20,780 bases of DNA from a virus (IMGVR_UViG_3300049732_000150:1-20780), one strand, 5' to 3'. Shown: positions 14,116-20,780, numbered from the stretch's first letter. The notes: a model not told the origin generated them from the letters alone. Numbers and translations: made by a program.

Positions 14116-15630
14116 CTAGAAGCCGGGCAAGTCGCCCGTGCCGACGCCTCGCTTCGGCCGGTACAGGCGCCGGAGCGCCTGCGTCATCTGGTCGACGTCG
14201 TCGTCGTGCGCGCCGAACGGGAAGGCCGCGCACTCGTTCACGAACGCGTCGACCCACGGCGCGGTGTGCTCCCACGCGATGTCGACCGAGCCGTCACCGC
14301 GCTGCCGACCGGGCAGGTGGACGTTACCCGCCTCTAACAGGGGCACCACGGCGTGGGCCCGTACGACCTTGTCTGCGACCGGGTTATCAGGGACGACGCC
14401 GCCGATCTTCTGGCGCAGCTCGGCGATGGCGTCGGGCCCGGCCGCGCGGTTCTCGATGACCACCTCGGGAATAACAGTCGGGAAGCGTTTCCGGAGCCGC
14501 GCGTGCATCGCTTCGACTTCCTGCACGCAGATGGCCAGGTTCCAATGCCCCGCCGCATGGTCGATCGCGTAGACGTTCGGGCCCACCTGGCCCCAGGCGC
14601 CGACCGCCCAGAGATCGTTGATTTCCTTCGCGCGCTGCGCCGGGTCGACGCTGATCAGGACGCGCGTCGGATGGAGCGGCAGGCGCGGATCGTAGAACCG
14701 CCAGTACACGCGCTTGAGCAGCCCGCCTTCGGTCGGCGTCGGCTGCTGCTGGAAGAGCGCCGACCAGTCGTAAGCGCTGTAGCCCTTGCGGCGCATCAGC
14801 TCCTCGAGGGGATAGCGTGCCGGCCAGAGCGGCTCGTTCGGCCCGCGCGGATCCTCGGGGTGCAGCTGCCCTTCCTGGATGAGCTTGGGCTCCGCGACGG
14901 CTGGGAACGAGATCAGCTCCCACGGCTCGCCGCCGTCTTTCTTCGCGTGCTGCAGCAGGCGCCCGGCCAGGTCGTCCTCGTGCCACCGCGTGGTGATGAC
15001 CACGAGTCGGCCGCTGTCGCCAAACTGGCGGTTATAGAACACCGACGTGAAGAAGTCCCAGACCTTCTTCCGCATCACCGCGGACTCAGCTTCTTCGCGG
15101 TTCTTGATGGGGTCGTCCATCAGGCCGATGTCGGCGGTCTTGCCCGCGATCGACCCGCCCACACCGGCCGACACGTAGTAGCCGCGATGGCCGACGACCT
15201 GGAAGAGGCGCGTCGTCTTCGTTTCGTCGTCCTTGCCCGTCGCCAGGCGCGTCTGCGGGAAGATCAGCCGGTACGGCGCGCTGCCGATGATGCGCTGCAC
15301 GTCGTTCGACATGTCGTGCGCGAGCTCGGCGGCGTAGCTCGACCCGACGATGCGGAGATCCGGGTTGCGGCCGAGCGCCCAGGCCGGGAACTGGCGCGAG
15401 CCCAGCTCCGACTTGCCGTTCTGCGGCGGCATGCAGACGATCAGCCGACGGCAGTCGCCCGTGAACACGCGCTCGAGCGCGCGGGCGTAGACGTGGTGGT
15501 GCCAGTTCGGAATGAACTCGCCGCGGGTCGTGCGACGCGTGAAGGCGATCAGGCGCCGGCGGGCGACCTCGTCCTCGAGCGCGATCAGGCGATCGATCGC
15601 GCGCTGCCGTCGAGCCGTCGCGCGACGCAT
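14116..15630 (-). CDS. Terminase large subunit
   Basis: 504 residues, complete. ATPase domain: Walker A-like MPPQNGKS at 67-74, Walker B-like IGLMDDP at about 168-174 and the coupling motif TTRWHEDD at 213-220. Nuclease domain: SVDPA with D329, VIENRAAG with E393 and the metal-binding cluster GAHDDDVDQ at 473-481, all intact. The enzyme cuts concatemeric DNA and drives it through the portal. The ATG at 15630 is 4 bases after the small terminase stop. The length is normal for this family. The acidic pair after the Walker B hydrophobics is DD rather than the more usual DE, a conservative difference. Followed by a 75-base regulatory gap before the portal gene. Confidence 0.97.
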   Translation of the reverse strand: MRRATARRQRAIDRLIALEDEVARRRLIAFTRRTTRGEFIPNWHHHVYARALERVFTGDCRRLIVCMPPQNGKSELGSRQFPAWALGRNPDLRIVGSSYAAELAHDMSNDVQRIIGSAPYRLIFPQTRLATGKDDETKTTRLFQVVGHRGYYVSAGVGGSIAGKTADIGLMDDPIKNREEAESAVMRKKVWDFFTSVFYNRQFGDSGRLVVITTRWHEDDLAGRLLQHAKKDGGEPWELISFPAVAEPKLIQEGQLHPEDPRGPNEPLWPARYPLEELMRRKGYSAYDWSALFQQQPTPTEGGLLKRVYWRFYDPRLPLHPTRVLISVDPAQRAKEINDLWAVGAWGQVGPNVYAIDHAAGHWNLAICVQEVEAMHARLRKRFPTVIPEVVIENRAAGPDAIAELRQKIGGVVPDNPVADKVVRAHAVVPLLEAGNVHLPGRQRGDGSVDIAWEHTAPWVDAFVNECAAFPFGAHDDDVDQMTQALRRLYRPKRGVGTGDLPGF

Positions 15631-15634
15631 GGGG

Positions 15635-15970
15635 TTACTTCAGCTGGTCCACGAGCTCGGTCATGCGCGCGCGGAGATCGGCATCCGTCAGGGCCTTGAA
15701 GTCCTCGCTCCGGTCGTCGACCGTCACCGCGACCTGCTTGAGCGGCTGGCCGAACCCTCGGGCGCTGAGCTGGTCGAGCGCCTGCAGCCGCGCGCCGAGC
15801 GGGGCCTTCTTGTCGAAGGCGATCGCGTGGTACGCCAGCCAGAGCGTCTGGCCATCCTTGCCGTACTTCTTCTGGAACCAGGCGGCGATGCCCTTCGGGC
15901 GGCCCGAGGGATTGCCGGACTGGCCCGGCTTAAACCGGCCTGATCCGCCCTTGTTACCAGGTGTGGTCAT
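15635..15970 (-). CDS. Small terminase-like protein (DUF5681 type)
   Basis: 111 residues from the ATG at 15970, chosen because the protein then begins MTTPGNKGGSGRFKPGQSG, followed by NPSGRPKG: the conserved N-terminal basic motif of DUF5681 proteins. The rest is helical (ARLQALDQLSARGFGQPLKQ, DLRARMTELVDQLK). DUF5681 genes are commonly found just before large terminase genes, and here the gap is only 4 bases, so it is most likely the DNA-recognising small subunit. It lacks an obvious HTH visible by eye. An upstream TTG at 16009 would add 13 residues but overlap the endolysin, and is less likely. Confidence 0.83.
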   Translation of the reverse strand: MTTPGNKGGSGRFKPGQSGNPSGRPKGIAAWFQKKYGKDGQTLWLAYHAIAFDKKAPLGARLQALDQLSARGFGQPLKQVAVTVDDRSEDFKALTDADLRARMTELVDQLK

Positions 15971-15989
15971 ACGAGTGCATCCAGTCCGA

Positions 15990-16484
15990 TCATGACTCAG
16001 GCCGGTCAACCGCGAGCACCGGGAACCGGCGCGCGCGCTCCTCGGCGAGAAAGCGTTCGGTCCACGGCAGGACGAGCTCGGCGTGGCCGGGATCGCGTGG
16101 ACGCAGCCAGCGACCTCCCCATCTCAAGCCGAGCCGTTCGGCTTCTTCGCCGATGGCCGCGAAGGCCGGATGCGTCACGTCCCAGCTGACCTTGTCCGGG
16201 CCATGCGCGTCGTAGACCTCGTACGGCGCCAGGTCGATGGCGTCGGCCTTGTCGCGGTCCGCCTCCTCAAGCGGCGTGCCCGGTTGCCAGCGGATGCGAC
16301 GCGGCAGGTGCAACGAGAACGGCGTCGCGCTCGTGCCCGCGTTCAGGTTGGCGACGTGCTCCTCGGGCGTGCGGCTGGTCTGGACGACAAGGATCGCGAA
16401 CCCGCGCGCCGTCACGCGCGCGATGAGCGCGCAGGCCAGCGGCAGGAACGCCGACGACAGCGAGTCGAGAGAGCGATCCGGCAT
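15990..16484 (-). CDS. Endolysin, M15-type peptidase (L-Ala-D-Glu / D,D-peptidase-like)
   Basis: 164 residues from the ATG at 16484, overlapping the upstream stop (TGATG). The pattern is that of peptidase M15: QTSRTPEEHVANLNAGTS at 35-52, the zinc ligand H59 in SLH, D84 in ADAIDLAP, the hydrophobic WGGRW at 122-126, and D131 with H134 in RDPGHAEL as the catalytic acid and last zinc ligand. In most family members H and D of the first motif are about 7 residues apart; here 24 residues separate them, an insertion rich in Pro, Arg and acidic residues. It would cleave cell-wall peptides at lysis. The first 30 residues include a hydrophobic stretch (SAFLPLACALIARV) that looks more like a buried helix than a signal peptide. 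A location directly before the terminase is unusual. Confidence 0.88.
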   Translation of the reverse strand: MPDRSLDSLSSAFLPLACALIARVTARGFAILVVQTSRTPEEHVANLNAGTSATPFSLHLPRRIRWQPGTPLEEADRDKADAIDLAPYEVYDAHGPDKVSWDVTHPAFAAIGEEAERLGLRWGGRWLRPRDPGHAELVLPWTERFLAEERARRFPVLAVDRPES

Positions 16485-16864
16485 CACGCGGCCGCCCGAT
16501 ATTTCGTGTTACGGCCCGCGCCGAGCCGCAGGAGCCGGCCCTCCTTTTCCAGCTTGAGCACGGCCTTCTTCACGTCCTGCGGCCTGGCGTTCCCCGCCGC
16601 CGCGAGTGCCTTCAGTGTGACGGGCTCGGCCGCGGCGCTCGTGAGGCGATGCTCCAGTGAGCCTTCGGCCAAGCGCGGGCGGCGGCCCTTCTTCGCCGGT
16701 GTCGCGGTCGCAACCTTCGCGACTGTTTTCGCCACGAGGCGGCCGATGCGCTCGAGCGTCTGTCGGAGGATCGCGTTCGTCTTCCGCATGGCGAGCAGCT
16801 CGGCGTCAGCGCTCGAGGCCTGCTCGAGCAGCTCCTGCAGCGCGTGAAGTTTCGAGGTGCTCAT
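16484..16864 (-). CDS. Coiled-coil plus winged-helix protein
   Basis: 126 residues with GGAGG 4 bases before the ATG at 16864. Residues about 5-48 form a coiled coil (LHALQELLEQASSADAELLA, RKTNAILRQTLERIGRLVAK). A basic Ala/Thr/Lys linker (about 50-65) follows, then a winged-helix-like domain (about 68-124): LEHRLTSAAAEPVTLKALAA, AAGNARPQDVKKAVLKLEKE, GRLLRLGAGRNTKYRAAA, in which the last segment is the beta wing. Dimeric DNA binding is likely; it may be a phage regulator or a DNA-packaging helper. It lies directly upstream of the endolysin and terminase genes and downstream of a microsatellite that could affect its translation. It is a candidate regulator of the shared operators; that link is inferred only. 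Confidence 0.78.
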   Translation of the reverse strand: MSTSKLHALQELLEQASSADAELLAMRKTNAILRQTLERIGRLVAKTVAKVATATPAKKGRRPRLAEGSLEHRLTSAAAEPVTLKALAAAGNARPQDVKKAVLKLEKEGRLLRLGAGRNTKYRAAA

Positions 16865-16952
16865 ACGGCCTCCGGTTCGTTCGTTCGTTCGTTCGTTCGT
16901 TCATGGTCGCCTCGTCACGGTGCTCGTTCGTAGGTTCGGCGGCCCCCTTCAT
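16806..16952 (-). CDS. Possible leader ORF running through the GTTC repeat
   Basis: A 48-residue frame: a first ATG at 16950-16952 shares ATGA with the preceding ORF stop, and an inner ATG at 16902-16904 has GAGG 5 bases upstream. Translated, the repeat gives NERTNERTN. The frame ends 59 bases inside the next gene in a different reading frame. There is no recognisable domain and the amino-acid content is low-complexity. It could be a leader peptide affecting translation of the downstream gene, or not coding at all. Confidence 0.25.
   Translation of the reverse strand: MKGAAEPTNEHRDEATMNERTNERTNRRPYEHLETSRAAGAARAGLER
16875..16902. repeat. (GTTC)7 tetranucleotide microsatellite
   Basis: Seven perfect tandem copies of GTTC (GAAC on the minus strand) lie 11 bases before the coiled-coil/winged-helix gene start. 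On the minus strand an ATG (16902-16904) runs directly into the repeat. Four-base repeats are prone to slippage, and each unit gained or lost changes the frame of the overlapping ORF relative to the next gene. This is the only simple repeat of its kind noticed in the window. Confidence 0.95.
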
Positions 16953-17125
16953 TCACGCGGATGCGCAGGAGGCTTGCGGCGGCCGTCGCCGTTCCGGGCT
17001 CGCGGGGCCCCCGCCGGATCGGGGAGGAGTTGTCGGGGTGCGGTTGGCCCTGGCTCTGGCGCGGCCGCGTTCCCCCGAGCGCCGCCCGCGAGCGTGTCGT
17101 GACTACCCGCGCCAGAAAGACTCAT
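16949..17125 (-). CDS. Possible small Pro/Gly-rich protein
   Basis: A 58-residue frame whose ATG (17125) overlaps the previous stop (TGATG) and whose stop overlaps the next ATG (ATGA). That linkage is the same as for firm genes here and is the main argument that it is translated. Against it: low-complexity Pro/Gly/Ala/Arg sequence, third codon positions less GC-biased than in neighbouring genes, only a weak upstream GGA, and no fold or family recognisable. If it is not real, 16865-17124 is a 260-base noncoding leader containing the microsatellite, with no clear promoter. Confidence 0.35.
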   Translation of the reverse strand: MSLSGAGSHDTLAGGARGNAAAPEPGPTAPRQLLPDPAGAPRARNGDGRRKPPAHPRE

Positions 17126-18405
17126 CACCGGTTCCCGAAGATCGCCCGCAGGAGCAGCACCCACCACGCGGGCTTCGGCTCCGGCTCCGGTTCGGGTGCC
17201 GGCGCCGGCACGGGCACGACCGTCACCGAGCGGATGTTGCTCTTGGGCCGGCCGACTTGTGTCGCTTGCAGGTCGTACGTGCCAGGTTCCTCGAACTCGA
17301 AGAAGTGCGTCGGCGGCGCTTCGGGCTCGGACGGCCGGTCCACGACCAGCGTCCACGCGACCGCCGGCTGCTTCCGCCGCCAGAACGTGACCGGCCGATC
17401 GACCGTCGCCTCGTACACGGATGCCTGCACGCGGAGCGGCGCCATCCCGCTGTCGGCCGACACCAGGAGCACCAGCGGGCCCGGCGTGGGATCGGGCGGC
17501 GTCGGCCCCGAGCTGGCCTCGGGCTCAGTCGGAATCACCCGCGCGGCCCGGAGGTCGATCGCGTCGATCGTGGTCACGCCGGCGACGAACGTCGCGACGT
17601 ACGCCACCGTCCCGAGGACCGCCCAGCTCGCCCACGAGTCCTGATTCGGCCGCTCGAGCACGATCGAGCGCGGCTCCCCGAACGGCCGCAGGAACACGAA
17701 GAACCGCCCCGACGGTTCGTGAAAGCAGCACGTCACGAGCCACGGGTCTCCGGCTTCGTCGCGGTAGACGCCGGCGACGCTCTCGCGCGTCCATGGCGCG
17801 GCCTCGAGCAGCGGCCCGTCCAGGTCGAAGGGCTTGACCAGGCTGTAGGCGGCACTCGTGCCATCGACGAGCGCCGCATCGAGCGCGCCACCGCCTTGGG
17901 CGACGATCGGCGGCTGCCATTGCCCGAGGAGCCCGACGGCGACATGCGCGTTCGCGTGGTCGCGCGCCAGTACCCAGCCGTCCTCGCCGAGCTTGGCTTC
18001 GCCGGCCGGATCGAACGGCAGGACGAGCGGGACGTTGTCGAGCCACGCCTGCCCGGGGAGCGTGGTCAGCCGGTAGCCCGAGCGGACGGTTTGATTGCCG
18101 GCCCAGTCCTCGCCGAGCGCCGAGGCTTGGAAGGTCGCGAGGTTGACCGCCTGGCGCGTCCACGTCGGGCCCGGCCGCATCTCCCAGCCGTGCGCGAACC
18201 CGTCCTCGAGGCCGAACTGCAGCGCGCCGTTCGGGTTGATGCCACCTGTGACGCTGCGCTTGAGCGCGAGCGACGGCGAGAGCTCGACGAGCCGCCACGG
18301 CGACCCGGCCACGCCCGTCGAGCAGTAGAGCTGCCCGTTGTGCACGCCGAGGCGCGGGAACGCGCCCGGGATCTGGATCGTCGCGAGCGGGCGATGGGTG
18401 ATCAT
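17125..18405 (-). CDS. Ig/PKD-like domain protein with beta-rich N-terminus and hydrophobic C-terminal tail
   Basis: 426 residues; the ATG at 18405 overlaps the ParB stop (ATGA) and AGGG lies about 9 bases upstream. The first 290 residues are beta-rich with several Trp/Gly-containing turns (GQLYCSTGVAGSPWRLVELS, DPWLVTCCFHEPSGRFFVFL), compatible with a propeller-like fold, although repeats are not clean. A Pro/Gly linker leads to an Ig/PKD-like domain at about 313-395, ending in PGTYDLQATQVG and SVTVVPVP. Then comes a charged PAPAPEPEPEPKP linker and an aromatic/hydrophobic tail, AWWVLLLRAIFGNR (413-426). There is no N-terminal signal peptide. It may be a virion surface, receptor-binding or membrane-associated protein; I do not recognise an exact family. 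Confidence 0.75.
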   Translation of the reverse strand: MITHRPLATIQIPGAFPRLGVHNGQLYCSTGVAGSPWRLVELSPSLALKRSVTGGINPNGALQFGLEDGFAHGWEMRPGPTWTRQAVNLATFQASALGEDWAGNQTVRSGYRLTTLPGQAWLDNVPLVLPFDPAGEAKLGEDGWVLARDHANAHVAVGLLGQWQPPIVAQGGGALDAALVDGTSAAYSLVKPFDLDGPLLEAAPWTRESVAGVYRDEAGDPWLVTCCFHEPSGRFFVFLRPFGEPRSIVLERPNQDSWASWAVLGTVAYVATFVAGVTTIDAIDLRAARVIPTEPEASSGPTPPDPTPGPLVLLVSADSGMAPLRVQASVYEATVDRPVTFWRRKQPAVAWTLVVDRPSEPEAPPTHFFEFEEPGTYDLQATQVGRPKSNIRSVTVVPVPAPAPEPEPEPKPAWWVLLLRAIFGNR

Positions 18406-19850
18406 CGCGCGCGGCCCTTCGTCGCCTTCGCCGGCGTGCCCTTCTTCGCCTTCGACGCGGCCTTGAGCGTCGCGAGGTACGACTTCTCGAAGGCCGGGAA
18501 GTTCCAGCCGATGAGCTTCGAGTACTTCAGCATGTCCGCGCGCGTATCCACCTGCTCGTGCATGACCTGATCAGCGACGAGGCACGCGACGGCGGTGTCA
18601 GTTGTGATCGTCAACCCGAATGACTCCTTAAGGTCCCGGTCGGCGTAAATGAGCATCGCCTTCACGAGCGCTGGTGTCAGCGTCAGCTTCTTCAGCGTCG
18701 GGACCATCGCGAGGAACGAGGCGGCCTTCAGCCCCTCCCACGCCTCGCGCGCGAGCTGCTCTTTGTCGGCCTTGGCCTTCGCGGCCTTTCGCTCTTTCGC
18801 CAGGTCTCGGCTCGGGTGCGTGCCGCTGGTGCGTTCACGCGGCGGCGCCGGCGGGTAGTGCTTCTCGCACGTCTTCGTGCGGCAGATTTTGAACGTCGCC
18901 GTCCGGCCGCCGTGCACGACGATCGCCTGCTCGGCCTTCTCGCAGACGTCCTTCTTCGCGAGCAGCTCCTTGTAGGCCGAGCCCGGCAGCACACCGCCGA
19001 GCGCCTTCTGCTGCCGGTCGTTCAGGTAGTAGCTCAGCGAGACCTCGACGTAGGGCTTCGCGTCCGGCGCGGCCGCGGCCTGGACGACCTTCGCGATCTC
19101 CGGGAACTGCTCCTGCACTTCGGGGTCCTGCAGGTCAAGCTTCACGTTGGTCTCGAGCCACGTCCGAAACGCGCCGAGGCTGGTCACGTCCTGGCGCAGC
19201 TCGTCCCAGTTCTCGGCCTTGACGTGCTTCGCGACCTGGTCCCGCATGAGGTTCAGGAAACAGCCGTGCTCGAACGCGATCCACTGCTCGGCCTTCGGCA
19301 GCTTCGCCAGGCCCTCAGCGTGGCCTGCGGTGATGACGTCGGCCAGGAACGCCGCCGTGATGCGCGGGTCCAGATTCAGGAGCGCGAGCCGCCGCTTGAT
19401 GAACGCGACCGGCTTCCCGAACCGCGACGCGAGCGCCTCGACGGTGTAGACCTTGTCGAGCGTGCGCAGCTTCGCGAACGCGGCCGCCTCGTCCATCGGG
19501 TGCATGTCGTGGCGGACGATGTTCTCGGACAGCGCGTCCTCGAGGGCCTCCGCGTCGCTGAGCGCGCGGATGGTGACCGGCACGATCTTCAACCCCGCCT
19601 CCATCGCCGCGCGGTAGCGACGCTCGCCGGCGACGATGAGGTAGTGCCCGCCGTGGCTGTCGTTGACGCCGTTCGGCCGGACGACCAGCGACGACAGGAT
19701 GCCCCGCGCCTTGATCGACGCGACGAGCTCCGCGTCGCTGAGCGCGCTGCGCCGCGCGCGTGGCCGGGGATTGTCGGCCCACGGTTTGATCGCCGTGAGC
19801 GGCATGTACTCGAGGGCGGGCGGCTGGGTGATGGGTTCCGTGGCAGACAT
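18402..19850 (-). CDS. ParB/RepB/Spo0J-domain protein
   Basis: 482 residues from the ATG at 19850, chosen because GGAGGA lies 7 bases upstream; the frame is open further but has no good start. ParB N-terminal domain: DAELVASIKARGILSSLVVR near 39-58, the GERRYRA motif at 75-81 and the ENIVRHDMHPMDEA motif at 109-122. HTH domain at about 135-160 (TVEALASRFGKPVAFIKRRL). The C-terminal half is helical and contains a possible zinc site: C303, C323, C328, H331 in a stretch with KICRTKTCEKH. A basic Lys/Ala tail ends the protein. ParB proteins bind CTP and parS DNA for segregation; some phage versions act as nucleases or regulators. No ParA gene is in the window, so segregation is not established. 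Confidence 0.9.
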   Translation of the reverse strand: MSATEPITQPPALEYMPLTAIKPWADNPRPRARRSALSDAELVASIKARGILSSLVVRPNGVNDSHGGHYLIVAGERRYRAAMEAGLKIVPVTIRALSDAEALEDALSENIVRHDMHPMDEAAAFAKLRTLDKVYTVEALASRFGKPVAFIKRRLALLNLDPRITAAFLADVITAGHAEGLAKLPKAEQWIAFEHGCFLNLMRDQVAKHVKAENWDELRQDVTSLGAFRTWLETNVKLDLQDPEVQEQFPEIAKVVQAAAAPDAKPYVEVSLSYYLNDRQQKALGGVLPGSAYKELLAKKDVCEKAEQAIVVHGGRTATFKICRTKTCEKHYPPAPPRERTSGTHPSRDLAKERKAAKAKADKEQLAREAWEGLKAASFLAMVPTLKKLTLTPALVKAMLIYADRDLKESFGLTITTDTAVACLVADQVMHEQVDTRADMLKYSKLIGWNFPAFEKSYLATLKAASKAKKGTPAKATKGRAR

Positions 19851-20188
19851 CACTGAATCCTCCGTTCGGTGTGGATCACGTCGACGACGGGCAGCGCGGC
19901 GGCGCGGCAGAACGCCACGAGCGCCTCGCGGCCGACGAGGTTCTTCGGTTCGAGCAGGAACTCCAGCGCGAACACCGTTGGGTCGAGCGCGCGCTCGGGG
20001 AGTTGTTCGAGTAGCTCCGACAACAGCACCAGGCACGCCGCGGCCAGGACGTTCGCCGGAATCCGGTCGCGCAGATCGGCGAGCTCGCGGTACACGTCCG
20101 CGACGTCGCTGGTCCTGAAGAGCATGCGCAGCTGCGCCGCGGCGTACGCCTTCGCCGATTCGCGCGCGTCGAACTCGGCGGGTGTCAT
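19850..20188 (-). CDS. Small helical protein of unknown function
   Basis: 112 residues from the ATG at 20188 with AGGAG 5 bases upstream; the start overlaps the previous stop (ATGA) and the end overlaps the ParB start (ATGA), so it is translationally coupled on both sides. The sequence is nearly all helical: SAKAYAAAQLRMLFRTSDVA, DVYRELADLRDRIPANVLAA, CLVLLSELLEQLPERAL, then EALVAFCRAAALPVVDVI. The hydrophobic stretch AACLVLLSELL is too short and mixed to be a clear membrane span. Family not recognised. The context next to a ParB-domain gene suggests a role in early or DNA-metabolism functions, but this is inference only. Confidence 0.75.
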   Translation of the reverse strand: MTPAEFDARESAKAYAAAQLRMLFRTSDVADVYRELADLRDRIPANVLAAACLVLLSELLEQLPERALDPTVFALEFLLEPKNLVGREALVAFCRAAALPVVDVIHTERRIQ

Positions 20189-20577
20189 CGCGGCTCCTGA
20201 CTGCCCTGTTCCCTCACCGCCCACGTGTGGACGGTCTCGCCGCTCACGCGGCACGGGCGTTTCGTCTGCGGCGTCACCAACCCGCGCGCGACCAGCGCCG
20301 TCAGACGCGGCCGCACGGAATTGGCGTCGAACACCGACTCGCCGCGCGCCCGCATCCACGCGAGCAGCTCCAGCGCCGTCGGCGACACCTGCGTCGCGTT
20401 CCAGTGCGCGGCGAGACAGCGCAGGACCTGGTCCTCGCGCGTTTCCTTGCCTGCCGACGCTTTCGCGACGTCCCCGGAGCGCTGCCGTCGATACACCTCG
20501 CGCGCGGTGGCCCGTTGCCTCTTGTGAGGCCGGCGCGCCGGCGCGGGGAGATCGAAGGGCAGCGAGAGCGTCGACAT
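20185..20577 (-). CDS. Winged-helix DNA-binding protein
   Basis: 130 residues from the ATG at 20577, 2 bases after the previous stop; only a weak GGA SD is present, so re-initiation is likely. An N-terminal disordered, Pro/Arg-rich region (1-40) precedes a winged-helix domain at about 45-118: REDQVLRCLAAHWNATQVSP, TALELLAWMRARG, SVRPRLTALVARGLVTPQTK and the wing GETVHTWAV. The pattern matches small MarR/replication-initiator-like domains in phages that sense or bind DNA. It heads a tightly linked set of genes ending with ParB. It is another candidate for the regulator of the operators described here, with no direct evidence for that. Confidence 0.78.
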   Translation of the reverse strand: MSTLSLPFDLPAPARRPHKRQRATAREVYRRQRSGDVAKASAGKETREDQVLRCLAAHWNATQVSPTALELLAWMRARGESVFDANSVRPRLTALVARGLVTPQTKRPCRVSGETVHTWAVREQGSQEPR

Positions 20578-20579
20578 CG

Positions 20580-20699
20580 TCAGTCCAACTTGTGCTCGTC
20601 GCCGTCAGCGAGCCGCGCGATCGCATGGACCGCCCAGATGTAGGACCCGGCGAGCGCGAGCGTCACCCCCACACACACGAGCATCTGCACGCCGGTCAT
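20580..20699 (-). CDS. Very small single-span membrane protein
   Basis: 39 residues from the ATG at 20699, with AGGTGG about 6 bases upstream; the start overlaps the previous gene's stop (ATGA). Residues 3-22 form one membrane segment (GVQMLVCVGVTLALAGSYIW), followed by an amphipathic AVHAIARLADGDEHKLD tail. The good SD and ATGA coupling to another tiny membrane protein support it as real. The size and topology could fit a small regulator of membrane proteins or a lysis accessory; no family assignment is possible by eye. Confidence 0.6.
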   Translation of the reverse strand: MTGVQMLVCVGVTLALAGSYIWAVHAIARLADGDEHKLD

Positions 20700-20780
20700 C
20701 GGCCACCTCGCTCCCGCCACCGCGCGATCACGTCCTGCGCCCAAAACACCGGCCCCAGCACCACCAGCAGCACCCCGAGC
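20696..20780 (-). CDS. C-terminal end of a small membrane protein (cut by window edge)
   Basis: The last 27 codons before the stop at 20696 read LGVLLVVLGPVFWAQDVIARWRERGGR: a hydrophobic segment followed by a basic amphipathic tail, similar in layout to the next protein. The N-terminus lies outside the window. The stop overlaps the next start (ATGA). These two adjacent small membrane proteins may be related copies or a two-component unit. Confidence 0.55.
   Translation of the reverse strand, partial: LGVLLVVLGPVFWAQDVIARWRERGGR

Noticed and set aside
16875-16902. GTTC repeats read as LexA boxes (GTTC-N7-GTTC)
   Set aside because: Copies are at 4-base steps, which cannot give the 7-base spacer; it is a simple tandem repeat.
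19850-20626. Longer 258-codon version of the small helical gene
   Set aside because: The extension is antisense-like low-complexity sequence overlapping the winged-helix gene; the ATG at 20188 has AGGAG and an ATGA overlap.

Overview
The window is a stretch of a tailed-phage (siphovirus-type) genome or prophage from a GC-rich bacterium. The evidence is a contiguous packaging, head and tail gene set on the minus strand, very tight gene packing (many ATGA or TGATG stop/start overlaps), strong Shine-Dalgarno (SD) sequences of the AGGAGG type, and strongly GC-biased third codon positions. I see no host housekeeping gene, tRNA, rRNA, integrase or CRISPR array. The host cannot be named from the sequence. 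A single tail-tube gene with no sheath gene beside it favours a long non-contractile tail. Most long plus-strand ORFs are antisense shadows of minus-strand genes.

Layout, read in the direction of transcription from right to left. 20780-17125: two tiny membrane proteins, a winged-helix protein, a small helical protein, a ParB-domain protein and a 426-residue secreted- or virion-type protein with an Ig/PKD-like domain. 17125-15990: a poorly resolved leader with a (GTTC)7 microsatellite, a coiled-coil/winged-helix protein and an M15-type endolysin. 15970-14116: small terminase (DUF5681-type) and large terminase. 14115-14041: a noncoding gap with an excellent sigma70-like promoter and operator-like palindromes. 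14040-11307: portal, two small proteins and a MuF-type minor head protein. 11209-10614: a cargo (moron) cassette made of an AlpA/excisionase-like HTH gene and a convergent plus-strand zinc-ribbon/TM2 membrane protein. 10524-8111: neck-type protein, small protein, scaffold and SU10-type major capsid protein, followed by a hairpin terminator. 8026-4848: a small protein and a 992-residue GT4-methyltransferase-GT2 fusion. 4828-1: connector/adaptor, tail terminator, tail tube, tail assembly chaperones G and G-T (probable +1 frameshift), and the start of the tape measure protein, cut by the window edge.

How it works together: the terminases, portal, scaffold and capsid build and fill the head. The connector, terminator, tube, chaperones and tape measure build the tail. 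The endolysin releases progeny. Two noncoding regions about 3.5 kb apart (14041-14115 and 10525-10613) share a 14-base identical element and related TGACA-N-TGTCA palindromes, suggesting one regulator controls two internal promoters. The most unusual gene is the three-domain glycosyltransferase/methyltransferase fusion between capsid and tail genes, whose position suggests it modifies virion or cell-surface glycans.
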